Source of the DNA: Lachnospiraceae bacterium AM48-27BH
GTDB lineage: Bacteria > Bacillota > Clostridia > Lachnospirales > Lachnospiraceae
Direction: 5' to 3'
Length of the DNA: 64,000 bases
Assembly: GCA_003478355.1 (NCBI GenBank)
Contig: QUFC01000001.1
Location: 62,001 to 126,000 of the forward strand
Position 1 is the stretch's first letter. Each line of letters begins with the position of its first letter. Under the pieces are notes generated by a model, which saw only the letters and a program-made list of their open reading frames with translations, was not told the origin of the DNA and searched no databases. The position numbers and the translations under genes are program-made. This document shows, one piece after another, positions 16,892-26,835 of this stretch.

Positions 16892-18096
16892 AGTACCGGT
16901 ACCTTGCGATATCAGACAGAAAAGAAGAAAAACGGGGAATGATAGAAGCAGAAAACCAGATGCAGGCTGTTGCGATGATCCGGGAAAACGGGGATCTGAT
17001 CCTGGAACTGGAGCAGGTACATAAATGGCGGGAAGTTTTGACGGAAGACATTTATGTAGCAGGAATGAAAGACCGTGATCTGGCATTGTTTTCCAGTCAG
17101 TTTGCCGCTGCTTTAAAAGCAGGGATTTCCGTAGAGAAAACGCTTTCGATTCTTGGTGGACAGGCTGAAAAACGCAGATGGAGAAAGTGCCTGATCAAGA
17201 CGGCACAGTTTGTGAAAGCAGGAGGTTCTCTGGCGGATGGTTTTGAGGAGGCGGATCCAGATGGATTTCCGGCTGCATTTCTGGAAATGGTCCGTGGTGG
17301 TGAACATTCCAGAAGATTGGCGGAGGTATTTCAGAATCTTTCTATGTATTATGAGAGAAGATATAAGGCGAAACAGAAAATGGAAACTTCGTTGATCTAT
17401 CCATGCTTTGTGTTAGGAATGGCAGTTCTGGTTTTGACCTTTATTGTTGGCTGGGTCGTACCATCGATTGCGGCGGTATTAAAAGAAGTGGGAACTGATC
17501 TGCCTCTTGGAACTAAAATTCTGCTTTCTATTTCCGGTTTTTTACAGGAGCATATCGTGGCGCTTTTAAGTACAGTCATCCTGGTGATTGGCGGAGTAGT
17601 CTGTTACTGGAAGACTGAACGAGGAAGAGAACAGCTGGAAATGATCATAAAGAAGCTTCCAATGATTGGAAAGCTGTGGGATATGAGTATTTATGCACAG
17701 TTTTGCCATACCGTTGCTACCTTGCTGCAGGCAGGAGTTCCTCTTCCACAGGTACTTGTGGTTACAGCAGGTTCTATCGACAACCGGAGCACCGGGAAAA
17801 AGATCCGTCAGGCCGCAGGAAAACTCCAGGCTGGAGAATCACTTGGGATGTGGATGAAAGAAGATGGAACATTTCCGCAGATTTTGAAAGAAGTCTGTGC
17901 CATAGGAGAAGAATCTGGAGAGCTGGCGTCCATGCTGGCTTCTATGGGTGAATATTTTGATATCCAGGAAGAAATTGCAGCGAGGAAACTGGCTGCGGGA
18001 CTAGAACCGGCTCTGATGGTGGTGCTGGCTATCGCAACTGGATTTATTGTGATCTCCATGTATCTTCCGTTGTTGTCTATGTATGGACAGATGTAA
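16888..18096 (+). CDS. Pilus/type II secretion inner-membrane platform protein (PilC/GspF-like)
   Basis: 402 residues with two T2SSF domains (about 60-185 and 265-385), each followed by hydrophobic segments (YPCFVLGMAVLVLTFIVGW near 171-190; VALLSTVILVIGG; the C-terminal ALMVVLAIATGFIVISMYL). The ATPase and platform genes overlap by 4 bp, so they are probably translationally coupled. It anchors the motor and helps extract pilin from the membrane. The N-terminal domain of about 55 residues is slightly shorter than in Gram-negative PilC. Confidence 0.9.
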   Translation: MKYRYLAISDRKEEKRGMIEAENQMQAVAMIRENGDLILELEQVHKWREVLTEDIYVAGMKDRDLALFSSQFAAALKAGISVEKTLSILGGQAEKRRWRKCLIKTAQFVKAGGSLADGFEEADPDGFPAAFLEMVRGGEHSRRLAEVFQNLSMYYERRYKAKQKMETSLIYPCFVLGMAVLVLTFIVGWVVPSIAAVLKEVGTDLPLGTKILLSISGFLQEHIVALLSTVILVIGGVVCYWKTERGREQLEMIIKKLPMIGKLWDMSIYAQFCHTVATLLQAGVPLPQVLVVTAGSIDNRSTGKKIRQAAGKLQAGESLGMWMKEDGTFPQILKEVCAIGEESGELASMLASMGEYFDIQEEIAARKLAAGLEPALMVVLAIATGFIVISMYLPLLSMYGQM

Positions 18097-18109
18097 GTGA
18101 AAATCAGCT

Positions 18110-18130
18110 GTGAAGGGACTGAATAGTTAT
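18110..18130 (-). repeat. Short repeated motif, inverted copy
   Basis: GTGAAGGGACTGAATAGTTA is the reverse complement of the GTAAC-TATTCAGT-CCCTTC type. It lies between the platform and prepilin peptidase genes and includes an in-frame GTG that could be misread as the peptidase start. Confidence 0.45.
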
Positions 18131-18145
18131 AATGAAAGGAACATG

Positions 18146-18907
18146 ATGAATCAGGTGGAGAGCATGTATCTTGGCTTCTGGGCAGCGGTGACCGGTGCGG
18201 TTTGCGGAAGCTTTGTGTGTTGTATGACGGAGAGAATTTATGAAAAAAGGACGCTGGGAGGCCGGAGCAGATGTCCTGGTTGTGGACACACTCTTGGAGT
18301 GATGGAGCTGATCCCGGTCTTTAGCTGGCTGATTCAAAAAGGAAGATGCAGATATTGCCGGGAAAGGATTCCAACAGAGTGTCTGTGGTCAGAAATCAGT
18401 CTGGCAGTATTTTTTACAGCTGCAGCATTGCGGTTTGACGCATGGAATCAGAAGATCTGTGCGGCAGGTTTGGGCGTGATCCTGCTGGCGATCGCCTTGT
18501 GGGATAAGGATACATACGAAATACCAGGAAGTTTACTGGCAGCTGCGCTGGTCTGGAAAATGATGTTCATGATGCTGTTTCCAAAGTATGGCGTTTCCGT
18601 ACTGGACGGACTGTTGGGTTCATGTCTGATTAGCGGCGGCCTGCTTCTTTTATCGGTTTGTATGGACCGGAGCATGAAGAGAGAAACGATTGGTTACGGA
18701 GATATCCGCCTTTTATTTGTAGCAGGCTTCTATCTGGGACTGAAGGGCAATTTTCTGAATCTGTTTTTCAGTAGTTTGCTGGGGATTCTGATGTGCGCTG
18801 CGATGAAAACAAAGAAAATTCCATTTGGTCCGGCACTTGCAGTATCAACGGCCTTCTGTCTTTGTTATGGCGAAGCGCTGATCCAGTGGTATGTACACAT
18901 ATGGTAA
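18146..18907 (+). CDS. Prepilin peptidase (A24 family, PilD-like)
   Basis: A 253-residue membrane aspartyl peptidase that cleaves and methylates type IV prepilins. It has the zinc-binding double CxxC (CPGCGH and CRYCRE), the first catalytic aspartate in DKDTYEIPG and the second in GYGDIRLL, and about seven hydrophobic segments. The ATG at 18146 (or 18143) was preferred because AAAGGA lies just upstream; a GTG at 18110 is inside a repeated motif. Its substrate pilins are not encoded in this cluster. Confidence 0.92.
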   Translation: MNQVESMYLGFWAAVTGAVCGSFVCCMTERIYEKRTLGGRSRCPGCGHTLGVMELIPVFSWLIQKGRCRYCRERIPTECLWSEISLAVFFTAAALRFDAWNQKICAAGLGVILLAIALWDKDTYEIPGSLLAAALVWKMMFMMLFPKYGVSVLDGLLGSCLISGGLLLLSVCMDRSMKRETIGYGDIRLLFVAGFYLGLKGNFLNLFFSSLLGILMCAAMKTKKIPFGPALAVSTAFCLCYGEALIQWYVHIW

Positions 18908-18920
18908 AGAGAAAGGAAAC

Positions 18921-18983
18921 GTAACGGTTTTACAGGTCTGTTCATTTGCTGTGCTGACCGTTAGAAAATATAGGCTTGAAGGC
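18921..18983. repeat. Intergenic element, family C, copy 2
   Basis: Aligns over about 63 bp with 2423-2487 (shared GTAAC, AGGTCTG, GCTGACCGT, ATAGGCT blocks). It fills the gap between the prepilin peptidase and PilM-like genes, where a pilin gene might be expected. No ORF. Confidence 0.5.
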
Positions 18984-18999
18984 AGAATAAGGGAAGGGT

Positions 19000-19887
19000 A
19001 TGTCAGAAAAATATATCGGAATTGATCTGGGCAGTGAATTTCTGAAAATTGCAGTCCATGAAAATAACAGAATATGCGGGGAAATAAGCGAACGGATTCC
19101 AGAACAGCTCCGGATGGATGGAAAGATCCTTTCTTTGGAATCTGCGGCAGAATTTTTAAAAGAAACAGGAAGAAAACATGGATTATCCAGATACGGAGCA
19201 TGCGTGGTTCTACCAGAAAAACAGGTGATCACAAAACGAGTCCGTATGGCAGGGATGGATCCGAAGCATCTGATGCTGAATCTGCCTTATGAATTTTATG
19301 ATTATCTGGAACACAGTGTGGAAGAATGGGTCTATGATTACAGCTTGGCGGATTCGATACCGGATGGAACGGGACAGGATGAAAGCATGGATCTTCTGGC
19401 GGCTGCAGTGCCTGTCAGGGTTGTGGAGTGGTACCAGAAATTGATCCGTATGGTTGGCTGGAAATTGTCTGCCATGGCTCCGGCGTCCAGTGCCATTTCC
19501 AATCTGATCATGTCTGACCAGGGAAAACAGGATGTCAGACGGAGCAATTGCTGCGTGATGGATTGCGGCAGACAGGGTGTGCGGTTGTATTTTTATCAAA
19601 AGGGTCTGTTGTTCGCAAAACGTGGCCTGGAGTTTTGCGATACAGAGGAAAGGTTGCTGTTTGAGCTGGAAAAGGTCTGGGATTATTATCAGACCTGCTA
19701 TCCGGGATATATTCCGGAACTGATTTATGTTACTGGAGGAAAACGGAATCCCTTATTGGAGGCTGCAATCACGGAACGGCTGGAAGCAGACTGCTGTGAC
19801 TGGACGAAATTACTGGATAACAGTCAGGAACCGGTACGGGGACTGATCAGTGCAGAAGCTGCCGGAATAACATTTTGGAAAGGATAG
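19000..19887 (+). CDS. PilM-like actin-fold pilus assembly protein
   Basis: 295 residues starting KYIGIDLGSEFLKIAV, the phosphate-1 loop of the actin/FtsA/PilM fold, with a second nucleotide-contact region CCVMDCGRQGVRLYF near 180-195 and YVTGGKRNPLLE near 245. Shorter than typical PilM (about 350). In the family it is a cytosolic protein that binds the N-terminus of PilN and links the motor to the alignment complex. GGGAAGG precedes the ATG. It is followed 3 bp later by the PilN-like gene. Confidence 0.8.
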   Translation: MSEKYIGIDLGSEFLKIAVHENNRICGEISERIPEQLRMDGKILSLESAAEFLKETGRKHGLSRYGACVVLPEKQVITKRVRMAGMDPKHLMLNLPYEFYDYLEHSVEEWVYDYSLADSIPDGTGQDESMDLLAAAVPVRVVEWYQKLIRMVGWKLSAMAPASSAISNLIMSDQGKQDVRRSNCCVMDCGRQGVRLYFYQKGLLFAKRGLEFCDTEERLLFELEKVWDYYQTCYPGYIPELIYVTGGKRNPLLEAAITERLEADCCDWTKLLDNSQEPVRGLISAEAAGITFWKG

Positions 19888-19890
19888 GCA

Positions 19891-20424
19891 ATGGAGGAAA
19901 GAAAACGGACGGAGAGAAAGAACATCAATTTTGCGTCCTATAAAGGGAAAAGGGACAGAAAGAAATATCTGCCGGTTTTTCCTGTGTTATTGGTCTGGTG
20001 TCTGATGATCTGGTGTATGTTCATAAGCCCTTTAAGAGACCTGGCGATCCAGAAACAGGCATTGACTCAGAAACAGAAGGAATTAGCGGTACTTCTTGAT
20101 GAGAATAAAGACTATGAAGAGATGGAACAGGCATATCAGCAATGGTCCGGGACAGAAAAAGAACCCATGGGGCAAAATCGTTTCCGCATGGAATTTTTGG
20201 GACTTTTGAAAGATGAGATATTTGACCATGGAAAGGTAAAAGAGATCGAGTTATCAGGAAACCGCTGCAGGATTCTGCTGTCTGACTGGAATTTGGAGAA
20301 AACAGTAGAAGCCATGGAGCGGATCGAAATCAGTCCGCTGGTGGATCATGTGGAACTGACCAGGCAGAATGAGCAGACAGAACTGGAAGTTTTGCTGGCG
20401 GGAGGGGAAGATCATGAACTTTAA
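19891..20424 (+). CDS. PilN-like pilus assembly protein
   Basis: 177 residues: a basic cytosolic N-terminus (about 30 residues, including RTERKNINFASYKGKRDRKK), one transmembrane segment near 31-50 and an extracytoplasmic part with a short coiled coil (QKQALTQKQKELAVLLDENKDYEEM). The conserved N-terminal INF.. motif of PilN, which docks on PilM, is present (NINFA, residues 11-15). The gene context between PilM- and PilO-like genes supports the call. Confidence 0.75.
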   Translation: MEERKRTERKNINFASYKGKRDRKKYLPVFPVLLVWCLMIWCMFISPLRDLAIQKQALTQKQKELAVLLDENKDYEEMEQAYQQWSGTEKEPMGQNRFRMEFLGLLKDEIFDHGKVKEIELSGNRCRILLSDWNLEKTVEAMERIEISPLVDHVELTRQNEQTELEVLLAGGEDHEL

Positions 20425-20995
20425 ACATATGGATTTTCAGAAGAAAACCATGCTGGCACTGGTTGTTCTGTTGATCGTAATTCTGGTTTATGCAGTGGTC
20501 TTTGCAGCGCCTGTCAGAAGGAAAAGTGAAGAATTTCAAGAAGAATTGGTGCGGACTGAGCGTCAGATCCGGGAACAGAAGGATCTTTCTGAAAATAAAA
20601 GATGGATAGAACAGGAGATGGATGGACTTCCATTCCGCATGGAGGAGTTACCGGAATACAATAACCAGAAACAAGAGATGAAAGAATTAAAAGAAATTTT
20701 TGATGGTATCCCAGGATATGGACTGGAATTTCAAACAGAAAAAATCAATGAAATGTTGACGGCCAGAGATGTGACGGTGACCTGTGAGATTTCGGGGATC
20801 GAAGAACTGGAAGAGATTACAGAAAAAATTGAGCACGGGGATTATCCGGCACTGATTCTGGAGACCGTCATGAAGCATGAGCCAGGCGCCGGCAAGGATA
20901 TTTTTGAGGCAACACCGTCTGAAGTATCCGGACCGGAGAAAGAAAATGAGAATTATTCCTGTATGATCCGGATCCGTTTCTTTGAACGCAGATAA
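20414..20995 (+). CDS. PilO-like pilus assembly protein, 3' end within a repeat
   Basis: 193 residues: short cytosolic N-terminus, one transmembrane helix (about 11-31), coiled coil (about 35-80) and a small extracytoplasmic domain, as in PilO. The ATG at 20414 follows GGAGGGGAAG and overlaps the PilN-like gene by 11 bp. The last codons (Glu-Arg-Arg-stop) are read from the truncated family A repeat that begins at 20982, so the original C-terminus or stop may have been replaced by the insertion. Confidence 0.75.
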   Translation: MNFKHMDFQKKTMLALVVLLIVILVYAVVFAAPVRRKSEEFQEELVRTERQIREQKDLSENKRWIEQEMDGLPFRMEELPEYNNQKQEMKELKEIFDGIPGYGLEFQTEKINEMLTARDVTVTCEISGIEELEEITEKIEHGDYPALILETVMKHEPGAGKDIFEATPSEVSGPEKENENYSCMIRIRFFERR

Positions 20996-21042
20996 GCATT
21001 CCCCCGCTTCAAGTGCGCGGAGCACTAAGCGGCGGGCTTTAC
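20982..21042. repeat. Dispersed element, family A, copy 3 (internal deletion)
   Basis: 61 bp: the first about 52 bp of the family (TTGAACGCAG through AAGCGGCGG) joined directly to its last bases (GCTTTAC). About 100 bp, including the long 15-bp arm, are missing. The repeat supplies the TAA stop of the PilO-like gene. Confidence 0.88.
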
Positions 21043-21073
21043 AAAGTATCAAAATAAAATACATAAATTGTGA

Positions 21074-21102
21074 TTGATTTATAAAACAATATCTAGTATA
21101 TT
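21074..21102 (+). promoter_or_regulatory. Promoter of the plsX operon
   Basis: TTGATT (21074-21079), a 17-bp spacer and TATATT (21097-21102). No FapR-type palindrome is evident between it and plsX. Confidence 0.55.
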
Positions 21103-21149
21103 ATGTAATAGGTTAGTGGAGAATAGAATCCGGAAGGAGCAGCAAAAAG

Positions 21150-22186
21150 ATGATTAGAGTTGCAGTAGATGCCATGGGTGGTGACTACGCGCCGGTCGAG
21201 ATGGTAAAAGGCGCTGTGGACGCGGTGGCAAAGACTGACCAGATTGAGATTGCCCTGGTAGGTAAAGAAGATGTGGTACGCCGGGAACTGGAGAAATATT
21301 CTTACCCCAAAGACCGGATCCGGGTGGTCCATGCATCAGAGGTCATTGAAACTGAGGAGCCGCCGGTGAATGCGATCCGGAAAAAGAAGGATTCGTCCAT
21401 TGTGGTTGGTATGAATATGGTGAAGAAACAGGAGGCAGATGCCTTTGTTTCTGCCGGGAGCTCAGGAGCGATCCTGGTAGGCGGTCAGGTGATCGTTGGA
21501 AGGATCAAAGGGGTGGAACGTCCGCCGCTAGCACCGTTAATTCCTACAGAAAAGGGAGTATCCCTTCTGATCGACTGTGGGGCTAATGTGGATGCAAGAC
21601 CGTCCCATTTAGTACAGTTTGCCAGAATGGGTTCTATCTATATGGAACACGTGATCGGAATCAAGAAACCGAGGGTTGCGATCGTTAACATCGGCGCAGA
21701 AGAAGAAAAGGGCAATGCACTGGTGAAGGAGACCTTCCCGCTTCTGAAAGCCTGCGAGGATATCAATTTTATTGGAAGTATTGAGGCAAGAGAGATCCCT
21801 CATGGAGGAGCAGATGTGATCGTCAGCGAAGCTTCGTGGGAAATGTGATCTTAAAGCTGTATGAAGGCGTGGGAGCTACGCTGATCAGCATGGTAAAGAA
21901 GGGAATGTTGACTTCTCTTCGAAGCAAGATTGGCGCGTTATTAGTAAAGCCGGCACTGAAAGAGACGTTAAAGGCTTTTGATGCCAGTCAGTATGGCGGT
22001 GCGCCGCTTCTTGGATTAAACGGCTTAGTAGTAAAGACCCACGGCAATTCCAAGGCCTTAGAGGTTTGTAATTCCATTTTGCAGTGTGAGACCTTTACAA
22101 AGCAGCAGATTAATGAAAAGATAAAAGAAAGTTTGAGCATCAGCTTAAAAACAGAGCCTTCCGATAACGGAAAGCCTGAAAAATAA
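21150..22186 (+). CDS. plsX: Phosphate acyltransferase PlsX, interrupted by one frameshift
   Basis: Makes acyl-phosphate from acyl-ACP for phospholipid synthesis. The N-terminus VAVDAMGGDYAP is diagnostic, followed by SAGSSGAILVGG and INIGAEEEKGN-type motifs. Near 21831 the frame breaks within GAAGCTTCGTGGG: the family sequence needs GAAGGCTTCGTGGG (E-G-F-V-G-N-V). One added base gives 346 codons (345 aa), the normal length; the rest (NVILKLYEGVG onward) is intact. Most likely a sequence error. acpP follows. Confidence 0.93.
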
Positions 22187-22219
22187 TATCTATATTTTAA
22201 GAGAGGAAGGATTTGAGTT

Positions 22220-22450
22220 ATGGAATTTGAGAAATTACAGGGAATTATTGCAGAGGTTTTAAATGTGGATGCAGAGGACATCACTATGGCGACCACATTT
22301 GTCGATGACTTAGGTGCCGACTCCCTGGATATTTTCCAGATTATCATGGGTATCGAGGAAGAATTTGACATTGAGATCCCACAGGAAGCTGCAGAGAACA
22401 TCGTGACCGTTGGAGATGCAGTGGAGCAGATCAAGAGCGCATTAAACTAA
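22220..22450 (+). CDS. acpP: Acyl carrier protein
   Basis: A 76-residue acidic four-helix protein with the phosphopantetheine attachment site LGADSLD (Ser35). AAGAGAGGAAGG lies upstream. It sits between plsX and rnc in the classical lipid-RNase III-SMC cluster and is the carrier for fatty acid synthesis and the acyl donor pool used by PlsX. Confidence 0.97.
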   Translation: MEFEKLQGIIAEVLNVDAEDITMATTFVDDLGADSLDIFQIIMGIEEEFDIEIPQEAAENIVTVGDAVEQIKSALN

Positions 22451-22527
22451 GAAAATCAATGAAGTGAAAGATAAAGAACGCTGCAGCATGAAAAAGGCTG
22501 CGGCGTTTCCATTAAGGGGGAACCTAG

Positions 22528-23214
22528 ATGAGCAGGGATTTAAAGGAACTGGAAGAAAAGATCGGATATGAGTTTCACAATAAGCAGCTGTTCCGTCAGT
22601 CCATGATCCACAGTTCATATGCCAATGAACACAGGCTGGACAAACTGGAGTGCAATGAACGGCTGGAATTTTTAGGTGATGCAGTGCTGGAGGTAGTGTC
22701 CAGTGATTTCTTATTTCACCGTTTCCGTCAGTCTCCGGAGGGAGATTTAACGAAGACAAGAGCTAGCATGGTATGTGAACCGGCACTTGCTTACTGTGCG
22801 GGAGAGATCCAGCTGGGCGAGTATCTGCTGCTTGGCAAGGGCGAGGAGGCCACAGGAGGACGCGGACGCAACTCCATCGTTTCTGATGCCATGGAAGCTT
22901 TAATTGGTGCGATTTATCTGGATGGTGGTTTTGCTAATGCAAAAGAGTTTATTTTGCGGTTTATTATGAATGATATGGAGCACAAGCAGCTCTTTTATGA
23001 TAGCAAGACTATTTTACAGGAAATGGTTCAGAGCCAGGGAGAAGAACCGCTGGTTTACGAATTGTTAGGGGAAAAAGGACCGGATCATAATAAGACCTTT
23101 GAAGTGCGGGCGCTGATCGGCACAGAGGAGATCGGAAGAGGAACCGGACGGACCAAGAAGGCGGCAGAAGCGATGGCGGCCTACAAGGGAATCTTGAAAT
23201 TAAAGGAAATGTAG
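22528..23214 (+). CDS. rnc: Ribonuclease III
   Basis: A 228-residue double-strand-specific endoribonuclease for rRNA processing and RNA decay. It has the signature NERLEFLGDAV (residues 43-53), the second acidic site SDAMEALIGAIYLD and a C-terminal double-stranded RNA-binding domain (TILQEMVQSQGEEPLVYEL... to ...KKAEAMAA). AAGGGGGAAC precedes the ATG. smc begins 7 bp after the stop. Confidence 0.97.
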   Translation: MSRDLKELEEKIGYEFHNKQLFRQSMIHSSYANEHRLDKLECNERLEFLGDAVLEVVSSDFLFHRFRQSPEGDLTKTRASMVCEPALAYCAGEIQLGEYLLLGKGEEATGGRGRNSIVSDAMEALIGAIYLDGGFANAKEFILRFIMNDMEHKQLFYDSKTILQEMVQSQGEEPLVYELLGEKGPDHNKTFEVRALIGTEEIGRGTGRTKKAAEAMAAYKGILKLKEM

Positions 23215-23221
23215 GTGTTTT

Positions 23222-26200
23222 ATGTACTTAAAAAGCATTGAGGTGCAGGGATTCAAATCATTTGCCAATAAGATCGTCTTTGAGTTCCACAATGGAATCA
23301 CCGGAATCGTTGGACCTAACGGCAGTGGTAAGAGCAATGTTGCTGATGCGGTCCGCTGGGTACTTGGTGAACAGAGGATCAAGCAACTTCGTGGCGCCAG
23401 TATGCAGGATGTGATCTTTTCTGGAACGGAGCTTCGAAAGCCACAGGGATTTGCTTACGTGGCCATTACCTTGGATAATTCCGATCATCAGCTGGCCATT
23501 GACTATGATGAGGTGACGGTGTCCAGACGGATTTACCGCTCTGGCGAGAGCGAGTACCGGATCAATGGCAGCGCCTGTAGGTTAAAGGACGTCAATGAGC
23601 TGTTTTATGATACCGGTATTGGCAAAGAGGGATATTCCATTATTGGACAGGGCCAGATCGATAAGACCTGAGCGGAAAGCCGGAGGAACGGCGGGAGCTG
23701 TTTGATGAAGCGGCTGGAATCGTAAAGTTCAAGCGCCGGAAAGCCATTGCCCAGAAAAAACTAGAGGATGAGAAACAGAATCTGGTCCGTGTGACAGATA
23801 TTTTATCGGAGCTGGAAAAACAGGTGGGACCGCTGGCGAAGCAGTCCGAGACTGCCAGAGAGTATTTGAAACTGAAGGAAGAGCTGAAACGGTACGAAGT
23901 CAATCTGTTTTTGACAGAAACCCAGGAGTTAAAAGTCCAGCTGCGAGAAGTAGAAAGCAAGGAACAGATCGTAACGGGTGATCTGGAGGAAACTCAGAAA
24001 ACATCAGAACAGATCCGTGTCACGTATGAGGAACTGGATCAGCAGTTAGAACAGAAAAATCAGGAATTAGACCAGATCCGCAATGAGAAGAGTCAGTCAG
24101 ACTTATTAAAAGGCAGTATGGAAGGCCAGATCAATGTCTTAAAAGAGCAGATTAACACCGAAAAGATCAATGCGGAGCATCTGGCGTCCCGGATCCAGTC
24201 GATGGACAAGGAGATGGAAGAAAAGCGGGAGCAGATCGGCCAGTACCAGAAGGAGCATGAGGATCTGACCGCACAGGCACGGGAAAGCTTAGAACGTCAG
24301 GAAGAGGCAGAAAAAGCAGTTCAGAATGCGGACGAGAAGCGTATGCTGTTAGATCAGCAGGTAGAAGAGCAGAAACAGACCATTATCCAGACGCTGAATG
24401 AAAAGGCAGATCTGACTGCGAAAAAACAGCGGTATGAGACCATGTTAGAGCAGGTGCTGGTGCGCCGGTCTGAAGTGGCCCAGAAGCTTTTGAAATCCAA
24501 GAGTGATGAGTCTGTTCAGGAAGAACAGCGCAAGGAAGAAGAAAAACATCTGCGGGAATTAAAGGACCGTTTGGTGGATCTGGAACTGCAGAGAGGAACC
24601 TGTGAGGAGGCCATCGGCCAGACAGAGCAGGAGGTCCGCCGGTTGAACCGCCAGTTAAATGAGACCCAACAGGAGTACCGGGCTGCTTACACCAGGATGG
24701 ACTCCCTGAAAAACTTAGCGGAACGCTATGACGGCTACGGAGGAAGTATCCGGAAGGTCATGGAGGTCCGGGACCGGGTGAAGGGCATCCATGGTGTGGT
24801 GGCGGATATCATTTCCACGAAAAAGGAGTATGAGACTGCTATTGAGACGGCTTTAGGAGGCAGTATCCAGAATATCGTTACAGATTCCGAGACAACGGCC
24901 AAGCAGTTGATCGAGTATTTAAAGAAGAATAAATTTGGCCGGGCGACATTTTTGCCGCTGACCAGTGTGGGACAGAAAAACAGCAGCTTTAACCAGGAAA
25001 AAGCTTTAAAAGAACCGGGCGTGATCGGTCTGGCAAGTACTCTGGTGCAGGCGGAGAAGCAGTATGAGGGGCTGATCCGTTATCTGCTGGGCAAGGTGGT
25101 GGTGGTGGATCAGATCGACCATGCGATCGCGTTGGCCAGAAAGTTCCAGTACACCTTAAGGATCGTTACGTTAGATGGCGAGTTACTGAGCGCCGGAGGT
25201 CCATGACCGGAGGTGCCTTTAAGAATACCAGCAATCTTCTGGGACGGCGCCGGGAGATCGAGGAACTGGAAGAACGATGTCAGAGGTGTCTGGATGAAGT
25301 ACACCGGATCGAGAAGGAGTTAAGCCTGCGGGAAGGAGAACTGACCGGACATCAGGACGAACTGGATCAGATCCGAAAGGAATATCAGAGTGTTTCCCTG
25401 AAACAGAATACGGTTCAGATCCATGTCCGTCAGCTGGAACAGAAGATCCAGGAAATTTCTGATTCTTCTACGGATATGGTATTGGAGAATACCCAGTTGG
25501 AGGAACAGATCCATGAGCTGCAGAGAAACCAGGCAGAGCTGAGAAAAGAGATCGAGAGTCTGGAAATCCGTAACGCAGACACAGAGAAGCAGATCCAGAA
25601 GTTGGGTGAGATCCAGGGAGAGTACCGGCAGAAACGGGAAGAACTGGCGAAAAACTTGTCTGCGATTCAGTTAGAGACCGCAGCGTTACAGCAGAAATAC
25701 CAGTTTGTGAGAGAAAATACAAACCGTATCCGGGAAGAGATCCGCAGACGGGAAGAAGAAAAACAGGAACTGTTATCCCACGGAACCAACACGGATCAGA
25801 TCATCCAGGGAAAGCAGGAAGAAATCCAAAGACTGGAAGAACAGATCCGGACTATGGCCGGGCAGATCGAGGACGGTCAGAAACGGCTGGATGAAAAAGT
25901 CTTAGAAAAGGATGAGATTTCCAGGCAGCAGAAAGGGCTGTTCCAGAAGCGGGAAGAATTGTCCAGGCGGATGACGGAACTGGAAAAAGAGCATTTCCGT
26001 CTGGATGGACAGAAGGACAAGCTGACGGAGCGGTTAGACCGCCATGTGGACTATATGTGGTCCGAATATGAGATGACCTATTCCAAGGCGGAGGCATTGC
26101 GGGATGATGAGCTTTCTTCAATCCCGGAATTGAAACGCCAGGCAGATAGACTGAAAAGCGCTATCCGCGCGTTGGGCAATGTCAATGTCAACGCCATTGA

Positions 26201-26783
26201 GGATTATAAGGAAGTATCGGAACGATATGAGTTTATGAAGACCCAGCATGAGGATCTGGTGCAGGCAGAAGTCACGTTACTAAATATTATTGAAGAACTG
26301 GATACAGGCATGCGCCGCCAGTTTGATGAGAAGTTTAAGGAGATCCGCAGTGAGTTTGATAAGGTATTCCGGGAATTGTTCGGAGGCGGGCATGGTAACC
26401 TGGAACTGGTGGATGGAGAAGATATCCTGGAAGCCGGAATCCAAATTATTTCCCAGCCGCCGGGCAAGAAGCTGCAGAATATGATGCAGCTATCCGGTGG
26501 CGAAAAGGCCTTGACCGCCATTGCCCTGTTATTTGCGATCCAGAACCTGAAACCGTCTCCATTCTGTCTGTTGGACGAGATCGAGGCGGCGCTGGATGAT
26601 TCCAACGTAGACCGTTTTGCCGGATATCTCCATAAATTGACGGCCCATACCCAGTTTATTGTCATTACCCACAGACGAGGGACCATGGTGGCGGCGGACC
26701 GGCTTTATGGTATCACCATGCAGGAAAAGGGCGTATCGACTCTGGTATCGGTCAATCTGATTGAAGAAGCATTAACACAATGA
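23222..26783 (+). CDS. smc: Chromosome segregation protein SMC, interrupted by two frameshifts
   Basis: The condensin ATPase that compacts and separates chromosomes. Walker A GPNGSGKSN is at residues 31-39; two long coiled coils flank a hinge (about residues 500-680); the C-terminal head has LSGGEKAL and the Walker B LLDEIEAALDDSN. The frame breaks near 23665 (AAGACCTG; family needs ATC-CTG for I-L-S-G-K-P) and near 25200 (GGAGGTCCATG; family needs G-G-S-M-T-G-G). Adding one base at each gives 1188 codons (1187 aa), normal length. Two sequence errors are far likelier than loss of this important gene. Confidence 0.93.
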
Positions 26784-26835
26784 TCCCCGTTTATGCAGCA
26801 CATGGACGGTGATAGATAGAAAAAGGAGGCAGGCT

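Noticed and set aside
23222..26783. SMC as three separate genes
   Set aside because: The pieces cover one protein without gaps, and one added base at each junction restores it; separate genes would lack starts with ribosome binding sites.
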